From the NCBI RefSeq assembly GCF_041261205.1, contig NZ_JBGCCH010000003.1, forward strand, positions 186,001 to 250,000: a stretch of DNA of 64,000 bases, in the 5' to 3' direction. Under the pieces are notes generated by a model. It did no database searches and had not been told where the DNA came from. It saw only the letters and a list, made by a program, of their open reading frames with translations. The translations under genes and the position numbers were made by a program. Within the stretch, counting starts at the first letter, position 1. The number at the start of each line of letters is the position of its first letter. The DNA is from Catenulispora sp. MAP5-51. Its GTDB lineage: Bacteria; Actinomycetota; Actinomycetes; Streptomycetales; Catenulisporaceae. This document shows positions 52,317 through 63,049 of the stretch, one piece after another.

Positions 52317-52441
52317 TGGCCAGCTGCGGCCTTCGGCCGCCTTCTGCTGTGAGCCCTGATCCGCGATTTCAGGGCCACGTTCTCGTCGATGGCGGCCTCG
52401 GCGATGGTGCGCAGCCGCCGGACGGCGGTGTTGTGGTCCAT
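52313..52441 (-). pseudogene. 5' remnant of nucleotidyltransferase-like gene
   Basis: A 42-codon frame starting [20 protein letters not shown], close to the first 16 residues of the intact protein at 44567-45190, then unrelated Arg/Lys-rich sequence to a stop. The DNA match (about 52383-52466) includes the ribosome site GGAGG and upstream CTCCTGGACC. It is divergent from the intact yyaL, showing the original gene order. The rest of 52090-52523 holds junction copy C and the yyaL leader; no other gene is seen. Confidence 0.72.
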
Positions 52442-52523
52442 GGCTGACCTCCTGGACCGAGCAAGCAGGCTATTTGGTGTCTTGGTCAGGAGATCGGGAG
52501 AATGCCATGCAAGGATGGAGCAT

Positions 52524-54668
52524 ATGAACCGGCTCGCGACCGCCACCTCTCCCTACCTCCTCCAGCACGCCGACAACCCCGTCGACTGGTACCCCTGGGG
52601 CGACGAGGCGTTCGCGGAGGCGCGGCGCCGGGACGTCCCGCTCCTGATCTCCATCGGGTACGCCGCGTGTCACTGGTGTCATGTCATGGCGCACGAGAGC
52701 TTCGAGGACGAGGCTGTCGCCGCGCTCATGAACGAGAAGTACGTCTGCGTGAAGGTCGATCGGGAGGAGCGGCCTGATGTGGATGCCGTCTATATGGCGG
52801 CTACGCAGGCCATGAGTGGGGGTGGCGGGTGGCCGATGACGGTCTTCGCCACGCCTGATGGGAAGCCCTTTCAGGCCGGTACTTACTACCCGCCGGTGTC
52901 TCGGCATGGGTTGCCGTCGTTTCGGCAGTTGCTGATCGCGGTGGATCGGGCTTGGGGGGACATTCGGGAGGATGTGCTGCGGGCGGGGGATGGGTTGGTT
53001 GCGGAGTTGGCGCACAATGCGCGGGTTGTGGCTGGTGCGGAGGGGGTGCCGGACGCTGGGGCTTTGGCCGTTGCTGTTGACGTGGTGCGGCGGGAGTTCG
53101 ATGCGGAGCGGGGTGGGTTCGGGGGTGCGCCGAAGTTTCCGCCGTCCATGACGCTGGAGCAGTTGCTGCGGCATCATGCTCGGACCGGGGATGGCGGGGC
53201 GCTGGACATGGTGCGGCGGACGTGCGAGGCGATGGCGCGCGGCGGGATGTACGACCAGCTCGGTGGCGGGTTCGCGCGGTACTCCGTGGATGACGCGTGG
53301 GTTGTTCCGCACTTCGAGAAGATGTTGTACGACAATGCTTTGCTGCTTCGTGTCTACCTCCACCTGTGGCGCGCCACGGGGGATGCGCTCGCGCTGCGCG
53401 TCGTCAACGAGACAGCCGACTGGATGCTGCGGGAGCTGTGGCTGGACGGTGCCGGCGGGTTCGCCTCGTCGCTGGACGCCGACACCGATGGCGTCGAGGG
53501 CAAGTTCTACGCCTGGGACGCCGATCAGCTCGAAGCTGTCCTCGGTTCTGAGGACGCCGCCTGGGCCGCCACCGTGTTCGCGGTGACGCCCGAGGGCACC
53601 TTTGAGCACGGCCAGTCCGTCCTCCAGCTCTTGCAGGACCCTGATGAGGCCGACGCCGAGCGCTTTCAGAGCGTCCGGACCCGCCTGTTCGAAGCCCGAC
53701 GCGACCAGCGCACCGCTCCCGGCCGTGACGACAAGGCAGTGGCGGCGTGGAACGGCCTCGCGGTGGCGGCGCTGTCCGAGGCCGGTGCGCTGACCGGGCG
53801 TCCGGAGCTCGTGGCCGCCGCGCGTCAGACCGCTGAGATGCTGGAGCGCGTCCACTGGGACGACAAGACCTCGCGCTTGACGCGCACCTCGCGCGACGGC
53901 GTGGCCGGGGCGCACAATCCGGGCGTCCTGGAGGACTATGCCGACGTCGCCGAGGGCCTGCTGGCGCTCTATGCGGTCACCGGCGAACCGCGCTGGTTCG
54001 GGTTCGCGGGCCGGCTGCTGGATGTCGTCCTGGACGAGTTCCGCGACGAGTCAGGCCTCTTCTATGACACCGCCGGTGACGCCGAGACCCTGATCTTCCG
54101 GCCGGCCGATCCCACCGACAACGCCACGCCCGGCGGCACTTCCGCTGCGGCCGGCGCGCTGCTCACCTACGCCGCACTCACCGGTTCGGGGCGTCATCGC
54201 GAGGCCGCGGAGCAGGCGCTGCACTTCACCGGCGCCCTGGCGGAGAAGGCGCCGAGGTTCGCGGGCTGGGGGCTGGCGGTCGCCGAGGCGCTGGCGGACG
54301 GGCCGCGCGAAGTGGCGATCGTCGGCGAGTGGCAGGCAGGCGGCGAACCGGATGCCGGCGGCGGATCGGAGACAGCCGGCGGGTCGGAGGCAGGCGGTGG
54401 CGCCGGAAGTTCGGAGGCGTTCCGCGAGCTCCATCTGACGGCCCTGCGCAGCAACGCCCCCGGCCTCGTCATCGCCGTGACCCCGCCGACCGCCCCCGAT
54501 GACGGAACCCCCGGAACGCCCGGAACCCCCGGAACCCCCGAGACCCTCCCCGAACTGCTCAGCGACCGGCCCACCATCAACGGTGAGCCGGCCGCCTACG
54601 TCTGCCGGGGCTTCGTGTGTCAGGCCCCTACGACGCAGGTCACCGTCCTGACGTCTGAGTTGGGCTAG
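52524..54668 (+). CDS. yyaL: YyaL/spermatogenesis-associated-20-type protein: thioredoxin domain (DUF255) plus six-hairpin domain
   Basis: 714 residues; ATG with GGATGGAG upstream. The N-terminal thioredoxin-like domain (1-165) contains CHWC (49-52) in [19 protein letters not shown] and [17 protein letters not shown]. The (alpha/alpha)6 barrel region follows ([44 protein letters not shown]). Family members are widespread and of uncertain biochemical role. A Gly-Thr-Pro repeat (DNA 54503-54539) and a Gly/Ser-rich segment lie near the C-terminus. It is the only intact copy of a gene whose 5' end recurs at 40732, 43161 and, as a trace, 52272. The 3' end overlaps the convergent gene by 29 bp. Confidence 0.93.
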   Translation: MNRLATATSPYLLQHADNPVDWYPWGDEAFAEARRRDVPLLISIGYAACHWCHVMAHESFEDEAVAALMNEKYVCVKVDREERPDVDAVYMAATQAMSGGGGWPMTVFATPDGKPFQAGTYYPPVSRHGLPSFRQLLIAVDRAWGDIREDVLRAGDGLVAELAHNARVVAGAEGVPDAGALAVAVDVVRREFDAERGGFGGAPKFPPSMTLEQLLRHHARTGDGGALDMVRRTCEAMARGGMYDQLGGGFARYSVDDAWVVPHFEKMLYDNALLLRVYLHLWRATGDALALRVVNETADWMLRELWLDGAGGFASSLDADTDGVEGKFYAWDADQLEAVLGSEDAAWAATVFAVTPEGTFEHGQSVLQLLQDPDEADAERFQSVRTRLFEARRDQRTAPGRDDKAVAAWNGLAVAALSEAGALTGRPELVAAARQTAEMLERVHWDDKTSRLTRTSRDGVAGAHNPGVLEDYADVAEGLLALYAVTGEPRWFGFAGRLLDVVLDEFRDESGLFYDTAGDAETLIFRPADPTDNATPGGTSAAAGALLTYAALTGSGRHREAAEQALHFTGALAEKAPRFAGWGLAVAEALADGPREVAIVGEWQAGGEPDAGGGSETAGGSEAGGGAGSSEAFRELHLTALRSNAPGLVIAVTPPTAPDDGTPGTPGTPGTPETLPELLSDRPTINGEPAAYVCRGFVCQAPTTQVTVLTSELG

Positions 54669-55566
54669 AAGGGCTGCCGGAGCCCGAGCTGCCGGCCGCG
54701 CCGCCGACGGTCTTCTTCTGCAGGTCCGTCCCGTTGTCGGCGCCCGGCACCGACTTGGCGTTCGGCGCCGGCTTGGCCAGCACCGAGGCGATCGCCTTGT
54801 CCCACACCGGGGACTGCACCACCTGGGTCGCCTGGTCCACGGTCAGGGCGGGCTTGGAGGCGGTGGTGGCGCCCTTCTCCGTGGCCTCGTTGAGGGCCTG
54901 GATGTCGACCATGGTGCCGTCGTTGCGGTACCAGGAGACCTCGAGGCGCTTGGCCGACGGGTCGCCGTTGCCGGCCGGCCACTCCGGGCCGTCGAAGACC
55001 ATCAGGTGCGAGCCGTCGTTCAGCGTCGACACGGTGACGTACGGGACCTTGCCGCCGATGTGCTGGAGGCTCCACGGGGAGCGCGCGATGTTCAGCGAGA
55101 TGCTGCCGGTGCCGGCGGAGTAGTCGAGCTGGAGCGTGGCGAAGGGGCCGGCCAGCTCGTCCGTCCCCGCCTTGTACAGGACCTTCTCGTTGGTGAAGTT
55201 GTACGACTGCAGCGCCTGCTCCAGCCAGGTCACCATGTCCGGGCCGCTCACCGCGGCCGCGGTCGGCTTGCCCGGGCCGGGGGCGGCCTCGGTGCTGGCG
55301 TTCTGCGGCTGCGAGGACTGCACGGCCGCGGCCGGCTGACCGGCCGCCGCCGAGACGCCCGCCGAGCCGCCGTGGCCCGGGGCGCCGACCATCGCCACCA
55401 CGCCGAAGACCGCGGTCACGCTGGCCGCGGCGCCGGCGATCTGCGAGATGCGGCGGGTGCGGCGCTTGCGGACACCTCGCTCGATGCCGCCGGTGGTGAG
55501 CTTGCCGATGTTCGGGTGCAGGTTCTCGGTCGCGCTGTGCATAGCGCTGCTGAGGTTTTCGGGCAT
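54640..55566 (-). CDS. Membrane-anchored protein downstream of ECF sigma factor (possible anti-sigma/partner)
   Basis: 308 residues from the ATG at 55566 with AAGGAAG upstream. A cytoplasmic N-terminus (1-45, [12 protein letters not shown]) is followed by one membrane helix (about 46-68), an Ala/Pro/Gln linker, then an exported domain with [19 protein letters not shown] and [18 protein letters not shown], and a Gly/Ser-rich tail. The topology fits proteins co-encoded with SigE-family sigma factors and acting as membrane partner or regulator. It starts 40 bp after the sigma gene stop. No zinc-binding anti-sigma HxxxCxxC motif is visible, so the anti-sigma role is uncertain. Confidence 0.82.
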   Translation of the reverse strand: MPENLSSAMHSATENLHPNIGKLTTGGIERGVRKRRTRRISQIAGAAASVTAVFGVVAMVGAPGHGGSAGVSAAAGQPAAAVQSSQPQNASTEAAPGPGKPTAAAVSGPDMVTWLEQALQSYNFTNEKVLYKAGTDELAGPFATLQLDYSAGTGSISLNIARSPWSLQHIGGKVPYVTVSTLNDGSHLMVFDGPEWPAGNGDPSAKRLEVSWYRNDGTMVDIQALNEATEKGATTASKPALTVDQATQVVQSPVWDKAIASVLAKPAPNAKSVPGADNGTDLQKKTVGGAAGSSGSGSPSSPTQTSGR

Positions 55567-55606
55567 GTCAGCTTCCTTCTTCATCGGATCCACAGGGTGG
55601 AGGTGT

Positions 55607-56107
55607 TCAGGTGAGGGCGAGTTCCGGAAGCAGATCCCCGAGTGCTCCGCGCAGCCGGGCCAGGGCCCGGTTGGTGCGGGTGCGTACCGCGCCCGAGCTG
55701 GCGCCCATGATGTGCGCCACCTCCTCGACACTGCGGTCCTCCCAGAACCGCAAGACCAGGACGGCGCGGTCCTTGGCCGGCAGGGCCGCCAAGCCCTCCA
55801 GCAAGGTCACGCGCAGGGACGTGTCCGCCTCGTGGAACGCAGCCTCGGGCAGCGTGGAGGAGGGCAGCTCCCGCGAGCTGCGCTTCCTGCGCGCCGAGAT
55901 GAACGTCCGCGTCAGCACCGTCTGCGCATAGGCGTCGGGGTTCTCGATGCGCCGCTTGCGCCCCCAGACCGCGTACACCTTGCCCAGCGTCTCCTGGACG
56001 AGGTCCTCGGCCTGATGCCAGTCGCCGCTCATCAGATACGCGGTCCGGAACAGGTGCGGGGTCCGCGCTGAAGCGAACTCCAAGAACTCTTCATCGTGCT
56101 TCGCCAT
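55607..56107 (-). CDS. SigE-family ECF RNA polymerase sigma factor
   Basis: 166 residues from the ATG at 56107 (an upstream ATG adds 9 residues). Region 2 contains RTAYLMSGDWHQAEDLVQETLGKVYAVWGR, and region 4 contains LAALPAKDRAVLVLRFWEDRSVEEVAHIMGASSGAVRTRTNRALARLR. This is the SigE/Sig-20 type widespread in actinomycetes, which responds to envelope signals. It heads an operon with the membrane protein downstream, its likely regulator or effector. Confidence 0.94.
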   Translation of the reverse strand: MAKHDEEFLEFASARTPHLFRTAYLMSGDWHQAEDLVQETLGKVYAVWGRKRRIENPDAYAQTVLTRTFISARRKRSSRELPSSTLPEAAFHEADTSLRVTLLEGLAALPAKDRAVLVLRFWEDRSVEEVAHIMGASSGAVRTRTNRALARLRGALGDLLPELALT

Positions 56108-56810
56108 GGCCACCGCGCTTCCCTTGTCGAACATTCCACCCGTACCGACGCGGGGTCCGGTGCCCGTGTTACAGGTGCGGTGCCGGCCGGCGGCCGCGGT
56201 GAGTGGATCCAGGGGTGAGCGTACGTCGTAGGGCGAACGCCGTAGCCACTTCGGTGCGCATTTCTACGTCGCCTGACGGATCAGGCTTCTGCCGCCGCGC
56301 GCCTACATTGGAGCCCGGCGCCGGACAGGCAGGCCGGAGCCGATGAACGCGTTCAGAACGATGCCGCAAGACCACTCATGCCATGCGGTACCGGGGTGTG
56401 GCCCGGTTCGGTTCGGCACAGCGCGACGGCGCGACGGGTGGGGACGATGGGGACGGTGCGACGTCCGCCGCGTCGACAAATCGGCACCTCGATAAATCGG
56501 CACTTCGACGGTCACAGAGAGAACTTCGAGAACTTCACAAGAGGGACGGTCGCTGAGGAGAAGTCTTCGCGCGAGGGTCAACGGCGTCACGTTGTGTGGA
56601 CGTGAACCGGTACCCGCGCTGGCTCGTGAAAGGACTGGGGATTGCGGTGAACCGCGCGCGGTGAGCGCGCACTGATCGACACAGGTCTCGCAGACCTCCC
56701 TGGGGGGACCAGGGGGACAGGGCCGGGCGTTCGCTGATGGCGAACGTCCGGCCCTCTTTCATGGGCCGATCGACCTGTCGTAGTTGTTGTAATCGTGTAA
56801 TCGTAGATAC
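56108..56810. other. Intergenic region without a clear gene
   Basis: About 700 bp between the divergent sigma factor and the next gene. It holds several GC-rich hairpins (for example GGTCT-CGC-AGACC near 56683 and CCTGG...CCAGG), a terminator-like hairpin at 56719-56757, and a 20-codon GTG frame at 56602 (NRYPRWLVKGLGIAVNRAR) with no ribosome site. A small RNA or leader transcript ending at the hairpin is possible; no protein gene is supported. Confidence 0.5.
56719..56757 (+). terminator. Orphan terminator hairpin
   Basis: A 15-bp stem with one mismatch (56719-56733 with 56741-56755), 7-nt loop, followed by CTTTC. No gene on the plus strand ends just before it, so it points to a short unannotated transcript. 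Confidence 0.65.
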
Positions 56811-57356
56811 ATGGCTACACGTGAAGAGCTGATCGAGAAGACACGAGGATGGTTCACGGGACGGCTGCCGGAAGACCTGTTCGAGGGTGCGCCGGAGGTC
56901 ACGGTCGACCGTGAGGAGATCACGGTGGTCGGGCGGATACCGGAGCCCGCATATGCCGAAGGCGCCTCGGAGGCCGAGAAGGCCGCCACCATCGAGGGCA
57001 AGATGAAGGAGTTCCGGGAGCGCACGCGCGAGGCGCGGATGGCCGTGGCCCGGGACGCGGAGCACAAGTTCGGGCGCAAGGTCTCCTGGGGCGTGCGGTG
57101 CGGGGACCAGGGGCGTCTGTTCACGCACCTGTCCGTGCCGGTGATGACCCGGCTCAAGCAGCCCGAGCGCGCGTTGCTGGACACGCTGGTGGACGGCGGC
57201 GTCGCGCGCAGCAGGAGCGAGGCGCTGGCCTGGTGCGTGCGCCTGGTGGAGAAGCACGCCGGCGACTGGGTCGGCGACCTCCGGGACGCGATGCGCAAGG
57301 TGGAAGAGGTCCGGGAAGCCGGGCCGGACCGTGAAGGCGGCGCTGCCGAGGCGTAG
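56811..57356 (+). CDS. Conserved actinobacterial protein with RHH-like C-terminal region
   Basis: 181 residues. An N-terminal alpha/beta part (EELIEKTRGWFTGRLPEDLFEG, VTVDREEITVVGRIPEP) is followed by a charged helix, then SVPVMTRLKQPERALLDTLVDGGVARSRSEALAWCVRLVEKH (about 116-157), which looks like a ribbon-helix-helix or dimerisation motif. There is no ribosome site before the ATG; a TGTAAT box 9 nt upstream suggests a leaderless mRNA. Function unknown; a regulatory role is a guess. Confidence 0.85.
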   Translation: MATREELIEKTRGWFTGRLPEDLFEGAPEVTVDREEITVVGRIPEPAYAEGASEAEKAATIEGKMKEFRERTREARMAVARDAEHKFGRKVSWGVRCGDQGRLFTHLSVPVMTRLKQPERALLDTLVDGGVARSRSEALAWCVRLVEKHAGDWVGDLRDAMRKVEEVREAGPDREGGAAEA

Positions 57357-57373
57357 CGCGGCACGGTTCGCTG

Positions 57374-57409
57374 GAAGGCGGCGTCGCATGGGGTGCGGCG
57401 CCGCCCTTC
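57374..57409. terminator. Hairpin terminator
   Basis: GAAGGCGGCGTCGCA (57374-57388) pairs with TGCGGCGCCGCCCTTC (57394-57409), with one bulge, just after the stop of the preceding gene. It can separate that gene from the next. Confidence 0.6.
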
Positions 57410-57484
57410 AGCGTCACAAAGGCCGCGCTAACCCGTTCGCTCGTCCGGCGCGCCGATCGCAGGGCCGTTGCTCAAGCTGGTGGT

Positions 57485-57859
57485 ATGAGCAGCGACTACA
57501 GCGGCGGCCAGGATCCTGCGAACAGCGTGATGGTGAGCACGATGAACGACCTCCCGGGGTTCCGCATCGAACGCGTGCTGGGCGAGTGCTTCGGGCTGAC
57601 GGTCCGTTCCCGCAACGTCGGCAGCTCGTTCGGGTCGGCCATGAAGTCGCTGAAGGGCGGCGAGCTGAAGGGACAGACGAAGATGCTCGTCGACAGCCGG
57701 ATGGAGGCGATGAGACGGCTGACCGAGGAGGCCACGCGCCGGGGCGGGAACGCCGTGCTGGCGATGAGGTTCGAGACCTCGCCCGGCGATCTCGGTACTG
57801 AGATCTGCGCTTACGGCACCGCTTGTGTGGCGACGCCGCTGGACCAGACGCAGAACTAG
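57485..57859 (+). CDS. YbjQ/UPF0145-family protein
   Basis: A 124-residue single-domain protein covering the family pattern: MVSTMNDLPGFRIERVLGECFGLTVRSRN, MLVDSRMEAMRRLTEEATRRGGNAVLAMRFETS and a closing ICAYGTACVA. YbjQ proteins form small pentameric beta barrels proposed to bind metal or heavy-metal ions; biological role unclear. It is encoded alone between two hairpin-bounded regions. Confidence 0.9.
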   Translation: MSSDYSGGQDPANSVMVSTMNDLPGFRIERVLGECFGLTVRSRNVGSSFGSAMKSLKGGELKGQTKMLVDSRMEAMRRLTEEATRRGGNAVLAMRFETSPGDLGTEICAYGTACVATPLDQTQN

Positions 57860-57904
57860 CTGGACCAGAGGCAGAACCAGCTAGCGTCCTCGCGCCCTAA
57901 CGCC

Positions 57905-58555
57905 CTAACGCCCGAGGAACTTGCCGAACTTCTTCGGCTTGGGATACCGCACCGACACCTCGCCGAACAGTGCCATCCCGCGCAGCACCACGACCGGCGA
58001 GTCCGGCGTGATCGGCACGTCGCCGGCGGCGGTGCGGTCCGAGCCGCTGCGCGAGCCGAACACCGCGGTGCCCTCGTCGCGCACCACGACGCCGTGCGGC
58101 ACCTTGATCTCGACCGAGCCGAACACGGCGTTCGCGACGATGACCACCTCGCGCTGGGTCAGGACGGCCTCGCGCAGGTCGATGGTGACCGAGCCGAAGA
58201 CGGCGGCGGCGATCGTCTGCGCGGGCACCAGCCAGCGTCCGCCGCGCTTCTGCTCGGCGAAGACCGCAGTGATTTTCGATCCGGGCGCGTAGTTCGCGGG
58301 CATCGCCGGGATCGGGGTGGCCGGGCCGGTGACGGTCCCCATGTGGCGCTGGGGCAGGTCCGAGAGCAGCGGCGAGAGCTCGCCGAGCGTCTTGGCCCGG
58401 TAGGCGAGGTCGATGCGCTCGTTGTGTTCCTCGACGTCCAGGCGTCCCTCGGCGTAGGCCTCCCGGAGGGCTTCCGCGACGCGGTCCCGGTCGGCGTCGG
58501 AGGCGCGCATGGTGCTGTGCGGATCGTTGGCCGGAAAAGCTGCGGGCACGCTCAC
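57905..58555 (-). CDS. DUF1707 (SHOCT-like)/LiaF-like protein
   Basis: 216 residues from GTG 58555, which lies exactly 7 nt after a TATAGT box (58568-58563) and so looks leaderless; other in-frame starts are GTG 58564 and ATG 58510. DUF1707 is MRASDADRDRVAEALREAYAEGRLDVEEHNERI with AKTLGELSPLLSDLP (about 16-70). The C-terminal part has three AVFGS-type turns (TIAAAVFGSVTIDLRE, NAVFGSVEIKVPHGV, GTAVFGSRSG), the beta-helix-like fold of LiaF/cell-wall-active antibiotic response proteins. It is probably a membrane-associated envelope stress component. Confidence 0.88.
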   Translation of the reverse strand: MSVPAAFPANDPHSTMRASDADRDRVAEALREAYAEGRLDVEEHNERIDLAYRAKTLGELSPLLSDLPQRHMGTVTGPATPIPAMPANYAPGSKITAVFAEQKRGGRWLVPAQTIAAAVFGSVTIDLREAVLTQREVVIVANAVFGSVEIKVPHGVVVRDEGTAVFGSRSGSDRTAAGDVPITPDSPVVVLRGMALFGEVSVRYPKPKKFGKFLGR

Positions 58556-58591
58556 CTTCTGCACTATACGCGCGGCGATCGTCGAAGGGAT

Positions 58592-59296
58592 TTACTCTTC
58601 CGCGCTGGTCTCCACGTTCAGCGAGGCCTCCCGTACCGCCGCTTCGGGATCCCCGGAACGGACCGCGTCCAGCAGGGTGCTGTGCCCGGCCACGAGGAAC
58701 CGGTCGAAGTCGGTGCGCAGGGCGCGCTCGGTCAGCACCGTGCGCAGCGCGCTGCCGATCTCCAGGTAGAGGTCGAGCAGCAGGGGGTTGCCTGCGGCGG
58801 CGACCATGGCGGTGTGGAAGTTGGCGTCGGCCTCGACCCACTCGTCGACCCAGGTGGTGTCGTCCGCGTCCGCCTTCTCGACCTTGCGCGCCGCGATGTC
58901 GCGGGCCGCCAGGGCCTCGGCGCACGCTTCGAGGTCGGCGGCGTTCGCGCGGCCTGCGGCCAGGCGCGCGGCCTCGACCTCGATGGCGCGGCGGACTTCC
59001 TGGACGTGGTCGTGCGTGGTCGCCTGGATCTCGCGGCGCAGCGCGCCGGAGAGCTCGCTGCGGGCCCGGACGTACGTGCCGTCGCCGCGGCGCACCTCCA
59101 GCAGGCCGGCGTGCGCCAGCGCCCGCACCGCCTCGCGGACCGTGCCGCGGCCCACGTTCAGGGCCTCGACCAGCTCCGGCTCGGTGGGGATGCGGGCGTC
59201 GACCGGCCAGGCGCCGCTGCCGATCTGTTCGCGGAGCTTGTCGATGACTTCGTCGACCAGTGAGCCGCGCTGGATGCCTGTGAGTCCGTTCGCCAC
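58592..59296 (-). CDS. FadR/GntR-family regulator with FCD domain
   Basis: 234 residues from a GTG. The N-terminal winged helix ([65 protein letters not shown]) is followed by a helical FCD effector domain with the metal-binding His pattern ([21 protein letters not shown]). It lies 13 bp downstream of the MFS transporter gene on the same strand, so the regulator is co-transcribed with its probable target. The palindrome at 60778-60794 over the MFS promoter is its likely operator. Confidence 0.93.
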   Translation of the reverse strand: MANGLTGIQRGSLVDEVIDKLREQIGSGAWPVDARIPTEPELVEALNVGRGTVREAVRALAHAGLLEVRRGDGTYVRARSELSGALRREIQATTHDHVQEVRRAIEVEAARLAAGRANAADLEACAEALAARDIAARKVEKADADDTTWVDEWVEADANFHTAMVAAAGNPLLLDLYLEIGSALRTVLTERALRTDFDRFLVAGHSTLLDAVRSGDPEAAVREASLNVETSAEE

Positions 59297-59309
59297 AGAT
59301 GGCAGTCTT

Positions 59310-60770
59310 TCAGTTCGCGGCCGGGCTCATCGAGTCGGAGTGCTCGGAGCCGCTGGAGTCCCCGGAGTCGCCCATCAGCGTGCCGCGCTTGGGGGAGCCC
59401 ACGTAGGCGGCCACCACGCCCTGAGCCAGGACGACGACCACCATGACGGCCAACGGAACCGTCCAGCTGTGCAGGGCGTGTCCGAGGATGCCGAACATGA
59501 TCGGGCCCAGCGCCGCGATCAGGTAGCCCGCCGACTGGGAGAACGCGGACAGCGCCGCGGTGCCCGCCGGGGTGCCGCCGCGGAGCCCGATCATCGTCAG
59601 GACCAGCGGGAACGCCGCCATGCCGATGCCGATCAGGACCGCGGCCAGGCAGGCCAGCGAGGCCGGGGCGATGATCAGGGTGACGAAGCCGAGCCCGAAG
59701 ACCGCTGCCAGGGCCAGGGCCAGCCCGCGCTGGCTGCGCAGCCGCGCGGCGGTCAGCGGGACGACGAACGACAGCGGCGCGTTGACCGCGAAGGTCACGC
59801 TCAGGACGGTGCCGGCGGCGGCGTGGGACATGCCGTGGTCGGAGAGCACGGTCGGGATCCAGCCCATGACCACGTACCCGGACATGCTCTGCAGGCCGAA
59901 GGCGACGGTCATGGCCCAGGCCAGCTTGGACTTGGCCAGGGACTTCAGCGGGATGTGCGCCTGCTGCGCGGTGCCCGACGCGGCGACCGTCCCGTCGTGG
60001 CGGCGGCGGTGCGAGTGGCTGGCCATCCACAGCGCGAGGCCCGCCAGCGCCGGGAAGGTCCAGAACGCCAGGCCGCCGGAGGGGCCGCCGAAGGTGTCGG
60101 ACAGCGGGACGGCGATGCCCGCGGCCACGGTGGAGCCCAGGGCGATCATCGTGGAGTACAGGCCGGTGATGGCGCCGATGCGGTGCGGGAAGTAGGTGCG
60201 CACCACGACCGGCAGCAGGACGTTGCCCAGCGCGATGCCGATGCCGGCCAGGACCGAGCCGGCCAGCAGGCCGGAGACGTCGGGGATGCCGCGCACCGCG
60301 GAGCCGGCGACCAGGACGGCCAGGCTCGCGGCGAGCACGGAGCCGGCGCCGTGGCGGCGGGCCAGCCAGGAGCCGGCGGGGCCGGCGAAGGCGAAGATGA
60401 CGACCCAGAGCGTGGGGAGCAGGGTGACCACGCCGGCGCCGAGGTGGAGGCGGTCGCGGAGCTGGTCCAGCAGCGGGCCGGTGGAGGACACGCCCAGGCG
60501 CAGGTTCGCCGCGACCAGGACGATGCCGGCCAGGATCAGGGCGCGGCCGGCGAGCTTCTGCTGGTCGCGGGCCTCGGGCTCGGCCGGGATGGCGGGTTCG
60601 CCGAGGCGCTCGAGCTTCTCGAGTTCCTCCAGCGTCGCGAGTCGCTCCAGTGTCTCGAGCCGGTCCAGTGTCTCGAGCTGGTCGAGCGTCTCGAGCTGCT
60701 CGACGGGCCCCTCGGGGTCGGTGCGGCGGTGCTTGCCCCGGGTCCCGGGCCGGTCGAGCGATATCGTCAT
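59310..60770 (-). CDS. MFS transporter, CynX/NimT family, with N-terminal hexapeptide repeat
   Basis: A 486-residue membrane transporter with 12 predicted spans beginning near residue 72 ([26 protein letters not shown]), typical of cyanate/nitroimidazole-type MFS exporters. The first 70 residues are cytoplasmic and carry five copies of a six-residue repeat of the LETLDR type (residues 26-56), acidic and leucine-rich. The gene appears leaderless: TATCAT ends 7 nt before the ATG. It is followed by its FCD regulator. The substrate is unknown. Confidence 0.92.
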   Translation of the reverse strand: MTISLDRPGTRGKHRRTDPEGPVEQLETLDQLETLDRLETLERLATLEELEKLERLGEPAIPAEPEARDQQKLAGRALILAGIVLVAANLRLGVSSTGPLLDQLRDRLHLGAGVVTLLPTLWVVIFAFAGPAGSWLARRHGAGSVLAASLAVLVAGSAVRGIPDVSGLLAGSVLAGIGIALGNVLLPVVVRTYFPHRIGAITGLYSTMIALGSTVAAGIAVPLSDTFGGPSGGLAFWTFPALAGLALWMASHSHRRRHDGTVAASGTAQQAHIPLKSLAKSKLAWAMTVAFGLQSMSGYVVMGWIPTVLSDHGMSHAAAGTVLSVTFAVNAPLSFVVPLTAARLRSQRGLALALAAVFGLGFVTLIIAPASLACLAAVLIGIGMAAFPLVLTMIGLRGGTPAGTAALSAFSQSAGYLIAALGPIMFGILGHALHSWTVPLAVMVVVVLAQGVVAAYVGSPKRGTLMGDSGDSSGSEHSDSMSPAAN

Positions 60771-60807
60771 GCGTCCGATGATAAGACGTATGATGTTTCC
60801 GCTTCAA
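60771..60807 (-). promoter_or_regulatory. Leaderless promoter and FCD-type operator of the MFS gene
   Basis: On the minus strand TTGAAG (60807-60802), 18 nt, TATCAT (60783-60778), then 7 nt to the ATG. The -10 is embedded in the imperfect palindrome ATCATACGTCTTATCAT (60794-60778), which a co-encoded GntR/FCD repressor could occupy. Confidence 0.65.
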
Positions 60808-60884
60808 GTTCGCGTCCGGCACTGTGGCGCACCGCACAAAAGCCGCGGGGAAAGGGCTCCTCACCTCGCGAGTACGCTGGCGAC

Positions 60885-62537
<1,653 letters not shown>

Positions 62538-62560
62538 ACGCTGCGACGACAACCGAGCAC

Positions 62561-63049
62561 GTGATGATGGAACCGCTCGTTCTGGTGTTGCGTCGAGGGC
62601 AGCGAAGGAAGCTCCTGGCCTGCGCCATCGGCTGTGTCCTCGCCGCGGTGGCGTGCGCCGTCTTCAGCTTTCTGCACGTCTTTCACGGTGGGCGGTCGCA
62701 ATTCACGGTGCCGCTGCTGGGAGTGGTCGCGGTGGTGAACGCGGTCGTTCTCGGTGACAGCGCGCTCGGTCGCACGGTGGTCAACGAGGGGGGCGTCACC
62801 CTGTGGCGTCCCCTGCGCCGCCGAACCGTGCGCTGGGACGACATCGATTCCTTCGAGGACAGGGAGTCGGGAGAGGGCGACGTCAGCCGAGTCGTGCTGG
62901 TCACTGCTTCCGGCAGCCGGCGGGTGCTTCCGGCACCGATGAACGCGTCGTGGGGGCGGGACGACGAGCTGGGTGCGCGAGTTCGCGACTTGCGGGAGTC
63001 GGAGAGGTCCGGACGGTACCGGCCACAGCTCCGTGGCTTGAGTCAATGA
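62561..63049 (+). CDS. Small membrane protein with bacterial PH-like domain
   Basis: 162 residues from a GTG, 23 bp after the fumarase stop. Two membrane helices (about 18-40 and 50-65) are followed by a PH-like domain (VVNEGGVTLWRPLRRRTVRWDDIDSFED, VVLVTASGSRRVLPAP). Such proteins are common small membrane components of unknown role in actinobacteria. Its TGA overlaps the ATG of the next small gene, so they are coupled. Confidence 0.82.
   Translation: MMMEPLVLVLRRGQRRKLLACAIGCVLAAVACAVFSFLHVFHGGRSQFTVPLLGVVAVVNAVVLGDSALGRTVVNEGGVTLWRPLRRRTVRWDDIDSFEDRESGEGDVSRVVLVTASGSRRVLPAPMNASWGRDDELGARVRDLRESERSGRYRPQLRGLSQ

Noticed and set aside
56602-56664. 20-codon GTG frame in the intergenic region
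   Set aside because: No ribosome site and too short to support as a gene; kept only as a note to the possible small transcript.
58788-60884. Long in-frame extension upstream of fumarase
   Set aside because: It runs through the FCD regulator and the whole MFS gene as an antisense frame; fumarase begins at the ATG at 60885.
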